NCBI GenBank assembly: GCA_947493495.1
Contig: CANLRN010000001.1
Coordinates: 185,181 to 249,180 of the forward strand
DNA: 64,000 nt
From: an uncultured Aquimarina sp.
GTDB lineage: Bacteria; Bacteroidota; Bacteroidia; Flavobacteriales; Flavobacteriaceae
Direction of reading: 5' to 3'
Under the pieces are notes generated by a model that saw only the letters and a list, made by a program, of their open reading frames with translations, did not search any database and was not told the origin of the DNA. Of the stretch, positions 33,585-42,606 are shown piece after piece. The position numbers and the translations under genes were made by a program. How positions within the stretch are numbered: the stretch's first letter is position 1; each line of letters begins with the position of its first letter.

Positions 33585-35738
33585 CTATCCTAATACACTC
33601 TTGGTATCCATATTTTTAATAAAAGGTTGCTTGGTTAACCGAATTCCTTTTGCAGCTTTGATCGCATTAGCTATAGCTGCTCCAACAGGGGGCAATGCAG
33701 GTTCTCCAAGTCCAGTTGGCGCCAAATCACTTTCGATAAAATGAGCCTCTACAACAGGAGTTTCATTCATTCTAATTAAGCGATATGTGTCAAAATTAAT
33801 GTCTTGTGGTTTTCCGTTCTTAAATGAAAAATCTCCATACATAGCATGTCCAATACCATCAAGCACTCCTCCTTGGATTTGATTGATTGCGCCTAATGGA
33901 TTTACTACAATACCACAATCTACAACACAGGTTACTTTTTTGACTACAGGGATATCATTTTCTAGTACAATATCTGCTACTTCTGCTACATGAGTATTAT
34001 GACAATAATAGGAGCTAAACCCTTGATAAACACCTTCTTTTTTAACACCCCAACCAGATTTATCTACTGCTGTTTTAATAACTTTTTCCATGCGTTCCGC
34101 AGAATACTGTATGCTTTCATCTGTGTTCCCCTTAACATTTTGCAATAAATCTAATCTAAGTTTTACATTATCTACCTTCATAACCTCAGCTAATTCATCA
34201 AAAAAACTTTGTTCTGCAAACGCTAAAAAATTAGTGTATGGCGCTCTCCAAGCACCTATCGAGATATTACTGTCATATTTTGCTACATCTACTTGGTAAT
34301 TCTCAATGGCTCCTGCTGGGAAAAAATTAGGAATTAACCCATACATATTCGAATTAATTGCTGCTTCTTTTAGATGATAGCCAGTTAGTTTTCCATCTTT
34401 TATAGCAGCACTAATTTTATATTTAATTGCAGGTCTATAGGTTCCTGATGCCATGTCATCTTCTCTAGAAAAAACAACTTTTATTGGTTTTTTGGCAATA
34501 CTAGAGATCTCTGCAGCTTCTAAAGCAAAATCTCCATACAATCGCCTTCCGAATCCTCCTCCCATTCTTGTCATATCTATAGAAATTTCTTCTAAATTTC
34601 TATCTAACAATTTTGCTACTCTTTTTGCTGTACCTGCTGGTGTTTGTATAGGGCCTACTAAACGAACTTTTGTGTCCGTTACATCTGCGAAAAAGTTCAT
34701 AGGTTCCATACAATTATGCGGTAAAAATGGAGATTCATAGACTCTCTCTACTACTTGATCCGCAGCAGCAAATGCTTTTTTTACATTTCCATCTGCTCGC
34801 ATTGTAGTAAATGTATTTCCATGTAATAAATCAAGTAGTATTTTATCGTGATCTTTTGTACTCTCTAATTTTGTATCCTCAACCCAAGAAGCTTTTAGTG
34901 ATTTTTTGGCTTTCATTGCTGACCATGTGTTTGTTGCTAATACAGCTATCTTGTCTCCAAATTTAAACACATCTATAACACCATTAATGGTTTTTGCTTG
35001 GGTAGCATCAAATTCTTCTAGTTTTTCTCCAAAAGCTGGTGGTCTTAATACAGAAGCATATAACATTCCCTCTTCTTTATAATCCATCCCAAAAATTGGT
35101 TTTCCAGAAATAATAGGATCAATATCTACATTAGGTACATCTTGACCTATAATAGTAAAATCCTTAGGATCCTTAAGGTTTACTTTTTCAGGAACTTGAA
35201 GTACAGCTGCTTCTTTTACGACTTCTCCATACCCCAGAGTATCACCATTACTATTACTAATAACTCCCATATTGGTTGTACAGCTAGTAGGATCTACACC
35301 CCATTTGATTGCTGCTGCATTTATTAACATCTGCCGTGCAGTAGCTCCAGTTTGACGAAGTGGTTCCCAACCCAGTCGTATGGATTGACTACCTCCTGCA
35401 ACTTGTCTGGTAAAATTTTTGGTATCTAATGCTCCTTGTGCTACACGCACATTTTTCCAGGCCACATCTAATTCTTCTGCTATTAACATTGGCATAGATG
35501 TCTTTACTCCTTGTCCAATCTCTGGATTAGGAGAAAAAATAGTTACCATACCATTATCCGCTATTTTAATAAAAGCATTAAAATCATTAAAATCTATATC
35601 GGCAATAGATACTGGAGGTGCTACTTCTGGTTTACAAGCCTGAAATAAATTAAAACCAAATAGAATACCGCCGCCAGCTAATGCTGATGTTCTTATGAAT
35701 GATCTTCTACTCACAGAAGCAGTTGTTATAGTTTTCAT
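33585..35738 (-). CDS. Molybdopterin-binding subunit, isoquinoline 1-oxidoreductase type
   Basis: 717 aa, exported. Twin-arginine signal SRRSFIRTS (Arg11-Arg12) followed by a hydrophobic stretch, so the folded cofactor-bearing enzyme goes to the periplasm. Core motifs of the xanthine oxidase superfamily include MGGGFGRR, GGFGRRLYGDF, the ARAPY-like region GAWRAPYTNF and the late GLGEPALPPVGAAIANAI with the catalytic glutamate. The two-subunit layout without an FAD subunit matches isoquinoline 1-oxidoreductase beta subunits, with electrons passing to a cytochrome. The natural substrate (aldehyde or N-heterocycle) is not determined by the sequence. Confidence 0.9.
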   Translation of the reverse strand: MKTITTASVSRRSFIRTSALAGGGILFGFNLFQACKPEVAPPVSIADIDFNDFNAFIKIADNGMVTIFSPNPEIGQGVKTSMPMLIAEELDVAWKNVRVAQGALDTKNFTRQVAGGSQSIRLGWEPLRQTGATARQMLINAAAIKWGVDPTSCTTNMGVISNSNGDTLGYGEVVKEAAVLQVPEKVNLKDPKDFTIIGQDVPNVDIDPIISGKPIFGMDYKEEGMLYASVLRPPAFGEKLEEFDATQAKTINGVIDVFKFGDKIAVLATNTWSAMKAKKSLKASWVEDTKLESTKDHDKILLDLLHGNTFTTMRADGNVKKAFAAADQVVERVYESPFLPHNCMEPMNFFADVTDTKVRLVGPIQTPAGTAKRVAKLLDRNLEEISIDMTRMGGGFGRRLYGDFALEAAEISSIAKKPIKVVFSREDDMASGTYRPAIKYKISAAIKDGKLTGYHLKEAAINSNMYGLIPNFFPAGAIENYQVDVAKYDSNISIGAWRAPYTNFLAFAEQSFFDELAEVMKVDNVKLRLDLLQNVKGNTDESIQYSAERMEKVIKTAVDKSGWGVKKEGVYQGFSSYYCHNTHVAEVADIVLENDIPVVKKVTCVVDCGIVVNPLGAINQIQGGVLDGIGHAMYGDFSFKNGKPQDINFDTYRLIRMNETPVVEAHFIESDLAPTGLGEPALPPVGAAIANAIKAAKGIRLTKQPFIKNMDTKSVLG

Positions 35739-35757
35739 TGTGTGATATTTATAGTAG

Positions 35758-36219
35758 TTAACTTAATTTATTTGCAGCTAGTGCTACCGCTTTTTCTATT
35801 CTGTTATACGAAGCACATCTACATATGTTCCCATGCATAGCATCTCTTATATCCGATCTTGTAGGGTTCGGATTTTCTTTTAAGAAAGCAGCTGCAGTCA
35901 TCATCTGACCAGCCTGACAGTACCCACACTGAGGAACATCTATTTCTTTCCACGCTTGCTGCACAGGATGCGAGGCATCAGGTGATAGTCCCTCGATAGT
36001 AGTAATCGCCATTTCTGTTGCGACAGATACTTTAAGTAAACAACTTCTAGTTGCAACTCCATCAGCATGTATAGTACAGGCACCACATTGTCCTATCCCA
36101 CATCCAAATTTAGTACCAACAAGATCAAAATGATCTCTTAACACCCATAAGAGAGGTGTGTCTTCATCCGCTTCTACAGAAAGCGATTGACCATTTACTT
36201 TTAGATTATAAACAGGCAT
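35758..36219 (-). CDS. [2Fe-2S] subunit of the molybdenum hydroxylase
   Basis: 153 aa. Two iron-sulfur clusters: plant-ferredoxin type Cys40, Cys45, Cys48 and Cys60 (FGCGIGQCGACTI) and the helical cluster Cys98, Cys101, Cys133 and Cys135 (CGYCQAG, NICRCASY). It passes electrons from the molybdopterin subunit. First gene of the operon, 19 nt before that subunit; it has no signal peptide and probably rides along through the Tat signal of its partner. Confidence 0.93.
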   Translation of the reverse strand: MPVYNLKVNGQSLSVEADEDTPLLWVLRDHFDLVGTKFGCGIGQCGACTIHADGVATRSCLLKVSVATEMAITTIEGLSPDASHPVQQAWKEIDVPQCGYCQAGQMMTAAAFLKENPNPTRSDIRDAMHGNICRCASYNRIEKAVALAANKLS

Positions 36220-36399
36220 CAGTTTTAATTTTAAGATTTGTATTTAATTAGTCTAAATAAAATAATATTCACTATTTAGTTACTGAATGTACTAAAAATA
36301 TAAGTGTATGAATTAAACTTTAACAGAGCTTTATATTATATAGCTAAGGGATTTTCAAAATAACTATTTAATTCCGAAATTCGCCATAAAAATATTCTT

Positions 36400-36960
36400 T
36401 TGGCAAAGCAAAATATAGTAATTACTGGAGGGCCTTCTACAGGAAAAACATCTATTATTAATAATCTAGAAGAACAAGGTTATTTTTGCTTTCCCGAATT
36501 TATTAGAAGTATTACTAAAGAGGCAAAACAAAATGATGACTCTATTGAAATGGTTTCTAATCCAATCGTTTCTGTTTCTGATCCTTATAATTTTAACATA
36601 CAATTATTAAACGGAAGAATAGACCAATATAAAAGTACTCTAGCTGACAATCTGGATATAGTTTTTTATGATCGTGGGATTCCGGATGTACTTGCTTATA
36701 TGGTTTTTTTTAATCAAACGTATGACAATACATTTATAAAAGCATGTACAGATCATGTATACGAACAAATTTTCTTGTTACCGCCTTGGAAACAAATTTA
36801 CACATCTGATAGTGAACGCTATGAAAGTTTTGATCAGGCTCAAGAAATTTATCATCATTTATTAGAAATTTATACAAATTTTGGATACAATTGTATAGAA
36901 GTTCCTCTAGGCACTGTTGCAGAACGTAGTAACTTTATATTAGATACTATAGATCTATGA
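36400..36960 (+). CDS. NadR/Ttd14-like ATPase, TTG start
   Basis: 186 aa P-loop protein: GGPSTGKTS near the N-terminus, DRGIPDVLAYM in the middle and a late ERYESFDQA lid-like arginine segment. This is the AAA_28 (NadR/nicotinamide-ribonucleotide or nucleoside kinase-like) family. No ATG exists between the upstream in-frame stop (36361) and the P-loop, so TTG at 36400 is the start. It overlaps recQ by the ATGA at 36957-36960. Substrate unknown. Confidence 0.78.
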   Translation: MAKQNIVITGGPSTGKTSIINNLEEQGYFCFPEFIRSITKEAKQNDDSIEMVSNPIVSVSDPYNFNIQLLNGRIDQYKSTLADNLDIVFYDRGIPDVLAYMVFFNQTYDNTFIKACTDHVYEQIFLLPPWKQIYTSDSERYESFDQAQEIYHHLLEIYTNFGYNCIEVPLGTVAERSNFILDTIDL

Positions 36961-38849
36961 GTTCTGCGCTAGAAATATTACAGCAGCATTGGAAGCATCC
37001 TAGTTTCAGGCCTCTACAAAGAGAGATTATTGATGTCGTGATGAATGAGCAGGATACTTTTGCATTATTACCCACAGGAGGTGGTAAATCTATTTGTTTT
37101 CAGATACCTGCTATTCTTAAAGAAGGTATTTGTATAGTCATATCTCCTCTCATTGCTCTGATGCATGATCAAGTCCGTAATTTACAAGAAAAGGGAATTA
37201 AAGCTATCGCATTAACCAGCGGCATCCAATACTCAGAATTAGATACATTATTAGATAATTGTATTTATGGTAATTATAAGTTCCTATACTTATCACCAGA
37301 AAGGCTACAGCAAGATATTGTTAAGGAAAGACTCAAACGCATGAACGTCAATCTAATTGCAATTGATGAGGCACATTGTATTTCGCAATGGGGAAATGAT
37401 TTTAGACCTTCTTATAAAAAGATAGCTATACTACGAGAATTAAAACCTACAGTATCTATTATCGCATTAACTGCTTCTGCGATTCCCGAGGTAGTTGATG
37501 ATATTATTACAGAACTAGATCTTTTTCAACCCAAAATATTTCGTAATTCTTTTTACAGAGATAATTTATCATATATCGTACAGCATACACTAGATAAAAA
37601 TCATCAGCTACTAGAAATTCTAAAAAAACATCCAGGTAGTTCGATCATATATGTTAGAAATAGAAAATTAACTGTAGAAATTAGTGAGTTCTTGTCTGCA
37701 AATGGCCACCTAGCCACCTATTACCATGGAGGTGTTACAACTCAAGAAAAGACCATACGATTTAAGCAATGGATGCAAGAAGACAATAGAATAATAGTCG
37801 CTACTAATGCTTTTGGGATGGGGATAGATAAAGCCAATGTAAAAACCGTTATTCATCTTAATATCCCTGAGAGTATTGAGAGCTATTTTCAGGAAGCTGG
37901 TCGCGCAGGTCGCGATGGCAAAAAGGCATATGCGATTATATTAAAAAACAAAAATGACATCACTCGCGTAAAGAATCAGTTTATAAAAGTGCTTCCTGAT
38001 AGCAATATGGTGAAGCTTGTATACAGAAAATTATGCAACTACTTTCAGATATCTTATGGAGAGGGACAGCAAAGTATACATGATTTCAATTTTAATACAT
38101 TTTGTAAAACCTATAATTTATCATCGCTTATTACCTACAATGCTTTACTTATTTTGGATCGATGTGCTGTTATCAATTTTACACAACGGTTTCACAAAAA
38201 AAGCAGTGTACTAATCTTAGTAACAGGGAATCAATTACTAGATTTTTTAGAAAACAATACTCAATACACATTACCTATTAAAGCTATTCTAAGAACCTAT
38301 GGAGGTATTTTTGATGAAAAAACAACTATTAATATAGCACTAATAGCTTCTAAAATTAATACCACAGAAAATAATGTTATCCAAGTTTTAGAAAAATTGG
38401 CAAGCAAGCAACTATTAGAATTCGAACATAGTATTTCTGATGCCGAAATCATATTTCTTGTTCCTAGAGAAGATGATCATACAATACATAAAATTGCTCT
38501 AGACATCAAAAAGCAAAATACTACAAAAATCAAAAAAGTAATTGCTATGATTGATTATGTATCCAATACTTCTATCTGCCGAAATAAACAATTATTAGCT
38601 TACTTTGGAGAGAAAGATGCTAAAAAATGTAACCATTGTGATGTTTGCATATCTGATAAAACAGCTATAGTTGATAGCTCTCAATTACAAGAAAAAATAG
38701 TACTACTTTTACAAGATAAACAGCTTTCATCCCGAGAAATCATAAGTCAATTATCATATCCCGATGAGATCGTATTGCCGATTATAAAAAAATTGAACGA
38801 ACATAATATTATAAAAATTCATCAAAACAATAAATATCAATTAGTATAA
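36957..38849 (+). CDS. recQ: ATP-dependent DNA helicase RecQ, short form
   Basis: 630 aa superfamily 2 helicase. The Walker A GGGKS is at 41-45, the DEAH box at 137-140 with aromatic-rich ISQWGNDFRPSY, and motif VI QEAGRAGRDG follows. A zinc-binding region has the cysteines CRNKQLL and KKCNHCDVC, then a short winged-helix end (LSSREIISQLSYPDEIV). There is no HRDC domain. It unwinds DNA 3' to 5' in repair and recombination. Translationally coupled to the ATPase ahead of it; fmt starts 9 nt after. Confidence 0.93.
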   Translation: MSSALEILQQHWKHPSFRPLQREIIDVVMNEQDTFALLPTGGGKSICFQIPAILKEGICIVISPLIALMHDQVRNLQEKGIKAIALTSGIQYSELDTLLDNCIYGNYKFLYLSPERLQQDIVKERLKRMNVNLIAIDEAHCISQWGNDFRPSYKKIAILRELKPTVSIIALTASAIPEVVDDIITELDLFQPKIFRNSFYRDNLSYIVQHTLDKNHQLLEILKKHPGSSIIYVRNRKLTVEISEFLSANGHLATYYHGGVTTQEKTIRFKQWMQEDNRIIVATNAFGMGIDKANVKTVIHLNIPESIESYFQEAGRAGRDGKKAYAIILKNKNDITRVKNQFIKVLPDSNMVKLVYRKLCNYFQISYGEGQQSIHDFNFNTFCKTYNLSSLITYNALLILDRCAVINFTQRFHKKSSVLILVTGNQLLDFLENNTQYTLPIKAILRTYGGIFDEKTTINIALIASKINTTENNVIQVLEKLASKQLLEFEHSISDAEIIFLVPREDDHTIHKIALDIKKQNTTKIKKVIAMIDYVSNTSICRNKQLLAYFGEKDAKKCNHCDVCISDKTAIVDSSQLQEKIVLLLQDKQLSSREIISQLSYPDEIVLPIIKKLNEHNIIKIHQNNKYQLV

Positions 38850-38858
38850 AATAATGAA

Positions 38859-39806
38859 ATGAGAAATCTAAAAATTCTTTTTATGGGTACTCCCGATTTT
38901 GCTGTAACCACTCTCAGCACTATCATAGCTCAAGGGTATGAGGTTGTTGGTGTTATTACAGCGCCTGATAAACCTGCAGGAAGAGGGCAAAAAATAAAGG
39001 CTTCTGCAGTGAAGGAGTACGCTGTATCAAAAGGATTAACAATACTACAACCAATAAATTTAAAAGACGAGCAGTTTATCCAGCAATTAAAAGTATTACA
39101 AGCAAACCTAAATATTGTAGTCGCATTTAGGATGCTCCCAAAAATAGTATGGGATATGCCAACATATGGTACATTTAACCTACATGCTTCTTTGTTACCT
39201 ACTTATAGAGGAGCTGCACCAATCAATTGGGCCATTATCAATGGAGAACAAAAAACAGGAGTTACTACCTTTTTTATAGATGAGAAAATAGATACAGGCC
39301 ATATCATTTTGCAAAAAGAAGTAAGCATTGCACCTAATGAAACTGCAGGTATGCTTCACGACAAATTAATGAAAGAAGGAGCTTCATTGGTAATCAACAC
39401 CATTAAAATCATAGAAAATGAAACAGTACAAACGATTCCACAACCAAAAGAAGGAAATCAAAAAACAGCCTATAAATTAAATAGAGCAAATACCAAAATT
39501 AATTGGAATCATGATATAAATGACATACATAACCTTATCAGAGGGCTTAACCCTTACCCTACTTCATGGAGTATACTACATAATAAAGGAGAACAGATTA
39601 CTGTAAAAATACATGATGTGTCAATCGAAAAAGAGGAACACCAACATAGTATTGGAAAAGTATCTATAGAAAAACATCAAATCAAAGTTGCAGTCAAAAT
39701 GGGATATATTATCATCCACAAGATACAATTGCCAGGAAAAAAAGCTATGGATGCAAAATCATTATTAAATGGATACAATTTTAGTGATGACGCGAAAATG
39801 AGCTGA
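38859..39806 (+). CDS. fmt: Methionyl-tRNA formyltransferase
   Basis: 315 aa. Adds a formyl group from 10-formyltetrahydrofolate to the initiator Met-tRNA. Opening FMGTPDFAVTTL and the catalytic segment FNLHASLLPTYRGAAPINWA, with Asn-His-Asp chemistry continuing to VTTFFIDEKIDTG, are diagnostic; the C-terminal tRNA-binding domain holds RGLNPYPTSW. Apparently co-transcribed with recQ. Confidence 0.96.
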   Translation: MRNLKILFMGTPDFAVTTLSTIIAQGYEVVGVITAPDKPAGRGQKIKASAVKEYAVSKGLTILQPINLKDEQFIQQLKVLQANLNIVVAFRMLPKIVWDMPTYGTFNLHASLLPTYRGAAPINWAIINGEQKTGVTTFFIDEKIDTGHIILQKEVSIAPNETAGMLHDKLMKEGASLVINTIKIIENETVQTIPQPKEGNQKTAYKLNRANTKINWNHDINDIHNLIRGLNPYPTSWSILHNKGEQITVKIHDVSIEKEEHQHSIGKVSIEKHQIKVAVKMGYIIIHKIQLPGKKAMDAKSLLNGYNFSDDAKMS

Positions 39807-39908
39807 GGCCACGCTATCACTAGAGTAAGAAAATTCAGCAAAAAGCCTGTCGTTTATTAACAATCATCCTTAGTTATCAACAAAACCCCGTATTTACTGG
39901 GTTAATCC

Positions 39909-39938
39909 TTGTTTGAATCATAAATCCGTATAAATTTG
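39909..39938 (+). promoter_or_regulatory. Promoter of the HU gene
   Basis: TTG (39909-39911), 19-nt spacer, TAAATTTG (39931-39938), a full match to the Bacteroidota consensus. The leader to the ATG at 39995 is about 50 nt. Confidence 0.75.
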
Positions 39939-39994
39939 TAAAGCGTTTAACAAAAAATTGGTGTAACCAACAATTTAATCTTAAAAATAGAATT

Positions 39995-40267
39995 ATGAAC
40001 AAAACAGAATTAATCGATGCAATGGCAGCTGACGCTGGAATCACAAAAGCAGCAGCAAAGAAAGCTTTAGAATCTTTCTTAGGAAATGTTGAAGGTTCTC
40101 TTAAAAAAGGTGGCCGTGTTTCTTTAGTTGGGTTTGGATCTTGGTCAGTTTCTAAAAGAGCAGCCAGAGAAGGTAGAAATCCTCAAACAGGTAAAACTAT
40201 AAAGATTGCTGCAAAAAATGTTGTGAAGTTTAAAGCTGGTGCAGATTTATCAAGTTCAGTTAACTAA
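39995..40267 (+). CDS. HU-family nucleoid protein
   Basis: 90 aa, the whole length of a standard HU/IHF monomer. NKTELIDAMAADAGITKAAA helices, then GFGSWSVSKRAAREGRNPQTG with the proline-tipped DNA-intercalating arm and IKIAAKNVVKFKAG. It bends and packages DNA as a dimer. Own promoter and terminator; highly expressed by inference from both. Confidence 0.95.
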   Translation: MNKTELIDAMAADAGITKAAAKKALESFLGNVEGSLKKGGRVSLVGFGSWSVSKRAAREGRNPQTGKTIKIAAKNVVKFKAGADLSSSVN

Positions 40268-40280
40268 TATATATTAGTTA
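40261..40280. repeat. 20-bp perfect palindrome over the HU stop codon
   Basis: TAACTAATAT at 40261-40270 is immediately followed by its complement ATATTAGTTA. It includes the TAA stop and could form a 3'-end hairpin that protects the mRNA. AT-rich, so partly expected by chance. Confidence 0.4.
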
Positions 40281-40288
40281 TATAGTAT

Positions 40289-40316
40289 AAAGCTCCTTAA
40301 TCAAGGAGCTTTTTTT
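40289..40316 (+). terminator. Intrinsic terminator of the HU gene
   Basis: Stem AAAGCTCCTT / AAGGAGCTTT with a 4-nt loop followed by a run of T. Confidence 0.9.
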
Positions 40317-40397
40317 ATCTTCTGGAACTAAAAAATACAGAAGCTCTTTGATTATTAGAAATAATTATTTAGTTTTAGTACAAACTATTTATATTTC

Positions 40398-40958
40398 ATG
40401 ATATCCCTTAAACCATCCAAAGGACATCTACTCATTGCAGAACCTTCGATTATTGGAGATCTTTCATTTAACCGATCTGTAGTATTACTTGCAGACCATA
40501 GTAGTGAAGGCTCTATAGGTTTTATTATGAATAAACCATTAGATTATATTTTATCAGATTTAGTACCAGAGGTAGAAGCTGAGTTTAAGATCTATAATGG
40601 AGGCCCCGTAGAACAAGACAATTTATATTTTATCCATAAAATCCCAGATTTAATTCCAAATAGCGTAGAAATTTCTAATGGTATTTTTTGGGGTGGTGAC
40701 TTTACTATAGTTTCTGATTTGATCTCTAAAAAAAAGATAACACCTAATGAAATTCAATTCTTTTTAGGGTATTCTGGGTGGGATGCAGAACAGTTAAGTC
40801 AAGAATTAGAAGCTAATTCATGGGTAATTGTAAAAAATACATATGAAAAAAATATCATCGGAAAGACATATAATACTTTCTGGAAAGAAAAGATGATTGA
40901 ATTAGGAGGTGAATATCTATTATGGTCCAATGCTCCAGAAAACCCTAGTTATAATTAA
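40398..40958 (+). CDS. YqgE/AlgH family protein
   Basis: 186 aa UPF0301 fold: LLIAEPSIIGDLSFNRSVVLL, GSIGFIMNKPL, YNGGPVEQDNLYFIH, and FLGYSGWDAEQLSQEL are the standard blocks. The exact biochemical function is not known; relatives influence transcription. Its stop overlaps by 4 nt with the stop of the convergent aminotransferase gene. Confidence 0.92.
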   Translation: MISLKPSKGHLLIAEPSIIGDLSFNRSVVLLADHSSEGSIGFIMNKPLDYILSDLVPEVEAEFKIYNGGPVEQDNLYFIHKIPDLIPNSVEISNGIFWGGDFTIVSDLISKKKITPNEIQFFLGYSGWDAEQLSQELEANSWVIVKNTYEKNIIGKTYNTFWKEKMIELGGEYLLWSNAPENPSYN

Positions 40959-41806
40959 TTCTCTAATCTAATAGCAGCATTTAATACTCCTACCAGTTTT
41001 TTAGAAATTACTGCTTTATAATTTTTCTTTCTAAATTTAGTTATCGGTTGTATTCCAGTAATTACATTAGTAATGAATAATTCATCAGCTTTCTGTAGTT
41101 CAAAAGGGGATATCGAGGCTTCTATCACCTCATAATCATCTAATTTATTAAGAATCCGTAACAATTGAGTTCTTAAAACCCCTTTCAGACATCCATCAGA
41201 TATAGGAGGCGTTTTAATTGTGTTACCACGAACTAGAAATAAATTTCCATTTAAGCATTCTATTACATTTTTATTGGCATTGAGTAGTATAGCATTAGCA
41301 AAACCATTTTCTTTAGCAAAAATACCTCCTAGTACATGTATCAATTTATTAGTTGATTTAAGTGTAGAGAGAAGATCTGTAGCTGCATAATGATCTTTAA
41401 ACAAGGTTATCTCATAGGGTTCACTTTCTGAAATTGTATAAAACTGAGCAGGTATCGCAATTGCAGAAATACTATAATCAACACTATTATGATCAGGAGT
41501 ATACAGACCACCTTGTTTTCTATTGACTATAATTTTTATTCTCGCGGAGCTATTTGATAAATTATTTTGTCTAATAATTTTTAAAATTTCTTCTTGCAAA
41601 AACTCCATCGTAAAATGTAAAGGAATTTCCATTCGCAAGATTCTCATAGAAGCCATAAGTCTAAAATAATGATCCTCCCAGAAAAGAATTGCTTCAGAGT
41701 TTACTCGTATTGTTTCAAACAAAGCATCTCCATATGTATATCCTCTGTTGGCTATATGTATGGTAGCCTTACTATCATCAACTAATGTTCCATTAATATT
41801 AATCAT
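40955..41806 (-). CDS. Class IV PLP aminotransferase/lyase
   Basis: 283 aa fold-type IV PLP enzyme. RGYTYGDALFETIRV and the LKSTNKL lysine-containing segment, followed by IECLNGNLFLV, place it among branched-chain aminotransferases, D-amino-acid transaminases and aminodeoxychorismate lyases. Length and the unusual CLNGN in the NxF region do not settle which; a 4-amino-4-deoxychorismate lyase (PabC) or generic transaminase is most likely. Single gene. Confidence 0.8.
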   Translation of the reverse strand: MININGTLVDDSKATIHIANRGYTYGDALFETIRVNSEAILFWEDHYFRLMASMRILRMEIPLHFTMEFLQEEILKIIRQNNLSNSSARIKIIVNRKQGGLYTPDHNSVDYSISAIAIPAQFYTISESEPYEITLFKDHYAATDLLSTLKSTNKLIHVLGGIFAKENGFANAILLNANKNVIECLNGNLFLVRGNTIKTPPISDGCLKGVLRTQLLRILNKLDDYEVIEASISPFELQKADELFITNVITGIQPITKFRKKNYKAVISKKLVGVLNAAIRLEN

Positions 41807-41870
41807 AAAAAAACCTCTTTATCCAAAATTTCAGCGTGGAAAGAGGCAAATATACATGATAAAACAGTAT

Positions 41871-42257
41871 TTAAGTCGATCCCAATACCTGTTTAAGATT
41901 ACTAATCATATTATCCCATAACATTTTATTTTCTTCGATTTCATCTTTATCAGAGAAATCAGTAACCATTAGTGATACATCTTTAGTGATTTCATCAACC
42001 TGTATGCGTAGTTCAAAAAAATAATCTGTATCATCATCATCTATCCATCTAAACTTAATTCGCTCTCCATTTTTTTTATTCAAAAGTTTTGCTTCTTCTT
42101 CACTATCGTCCCATATAAATGTAAACATCTCTCCTCTAGAATTTACATTATCAGAGAACCATTCTGAAAGACCAGAAGGAGTTGATATATATTGATATAA
42201 AAGCTGTGGAGAAGATTGTATTACAAACTCGAGTTCGTATTTTGTTTTTTCAGACAT
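41871..42257 (-). CDS. START-like/SRPBCC protein
   Basis: 128 aa. ELEFVIQSSPQLLYQYISTP starts a small hydrophobic-cavity fold related to AHA1/SRPBCC proteins; the conserved GLSEWFSDNV follows, then FRWIDDDDTDYFFELRIQV. Bacteroidota keep this protein as a START-like family next to the class IV aminotransferase. Ligand unknown. Confidence 0.85.
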   Translation of the reverse strand: MSEKTKYELEFVIQSSPQLLYQYISTPSGLSEWFSDNVNSRGEMFTFIWDDSEEEAKLLNKKNGERIKFRWIDDDDTDYFFELRIQVDEITKDVSLMVTDFSDKDEIEENKMLWDNMISNLKQVLGST

Positions 42258-42340
42258 ATTGCAAAATTGTTAGTAAGCCAATATATAGATTAATTATTTA
42301 CTTTAAAAGTATTTGAAAAAAAATTAATTCCACTTTATTG

Positions 42341-42371
42341 TTTGCGCCAATATATTTTGTTTTTATATTTG
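42341..42371 (+). promoter_or_regulatory. Promoter of tRNA-Met
   Basis: TTTG (42341-42344), 19-nt spacer, TATATTTG (42364-42371), a complete consensus. The tRNA begins 32 nt after the -7 box. Confidence 0.85.
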
Positions 42372-42402
42372 CACCCGAATTAAACTGATGTAGCATCTAT
42401 TT

Positions 42403-42476
42403 GGCGAGGTAGCTCAGCTGGTTAGAGCGTCGGATTCATAACCCGGAGGTCGGGGGATCGTGCCCCCCTCTCGCTA
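42403..42476 (+). tRNA. tRNA-Met (CAT), elongator-like
   Basis: 74 nt cloverleaf: acceptor GGCGAGG pairing with TCTCGCT (two G-U pairs), D-stem GCTC/GAGC, anticodon loop TTCATAA with CAT, T-stem GGGGG/CCCCC. CCA is not encoded. The T-loop is ATCGTGC rather than TTCGANN, so the usual T54-A58 reads as A54-T58, and the anticodon stem has an A-C mismatch next to the loop. CAT could also be lysidine-type tRNA-Ile; elongator Met is preferred by overall shape. It is not the initiator, since the acceptor end is paired. Confidence 0.9.
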
Positions 42477-42488
42477 CACTAATTCATT

Positions 42489-42523
42489 AAGAGGTTGTCT
42501 TTTCAGACAGCCTCTTTTATTTT
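42489..42523 (+). terminator. Terminator after tRNA-Met
   Basis: 12-bp stem AAGAGGTTGTCT / AGACAGCCTCTT (one G-T pair), 4-nt loop, then TTTTATTTT. Confidence 0.88.
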
Positions 42524-42606
42524 AACATAGCTATCAGGCATTATTATTATATCCAAGTGAAGCCATTGGGTACGTTAAACGGACATCTAAAAATAAGGTT
42601 AATTGA

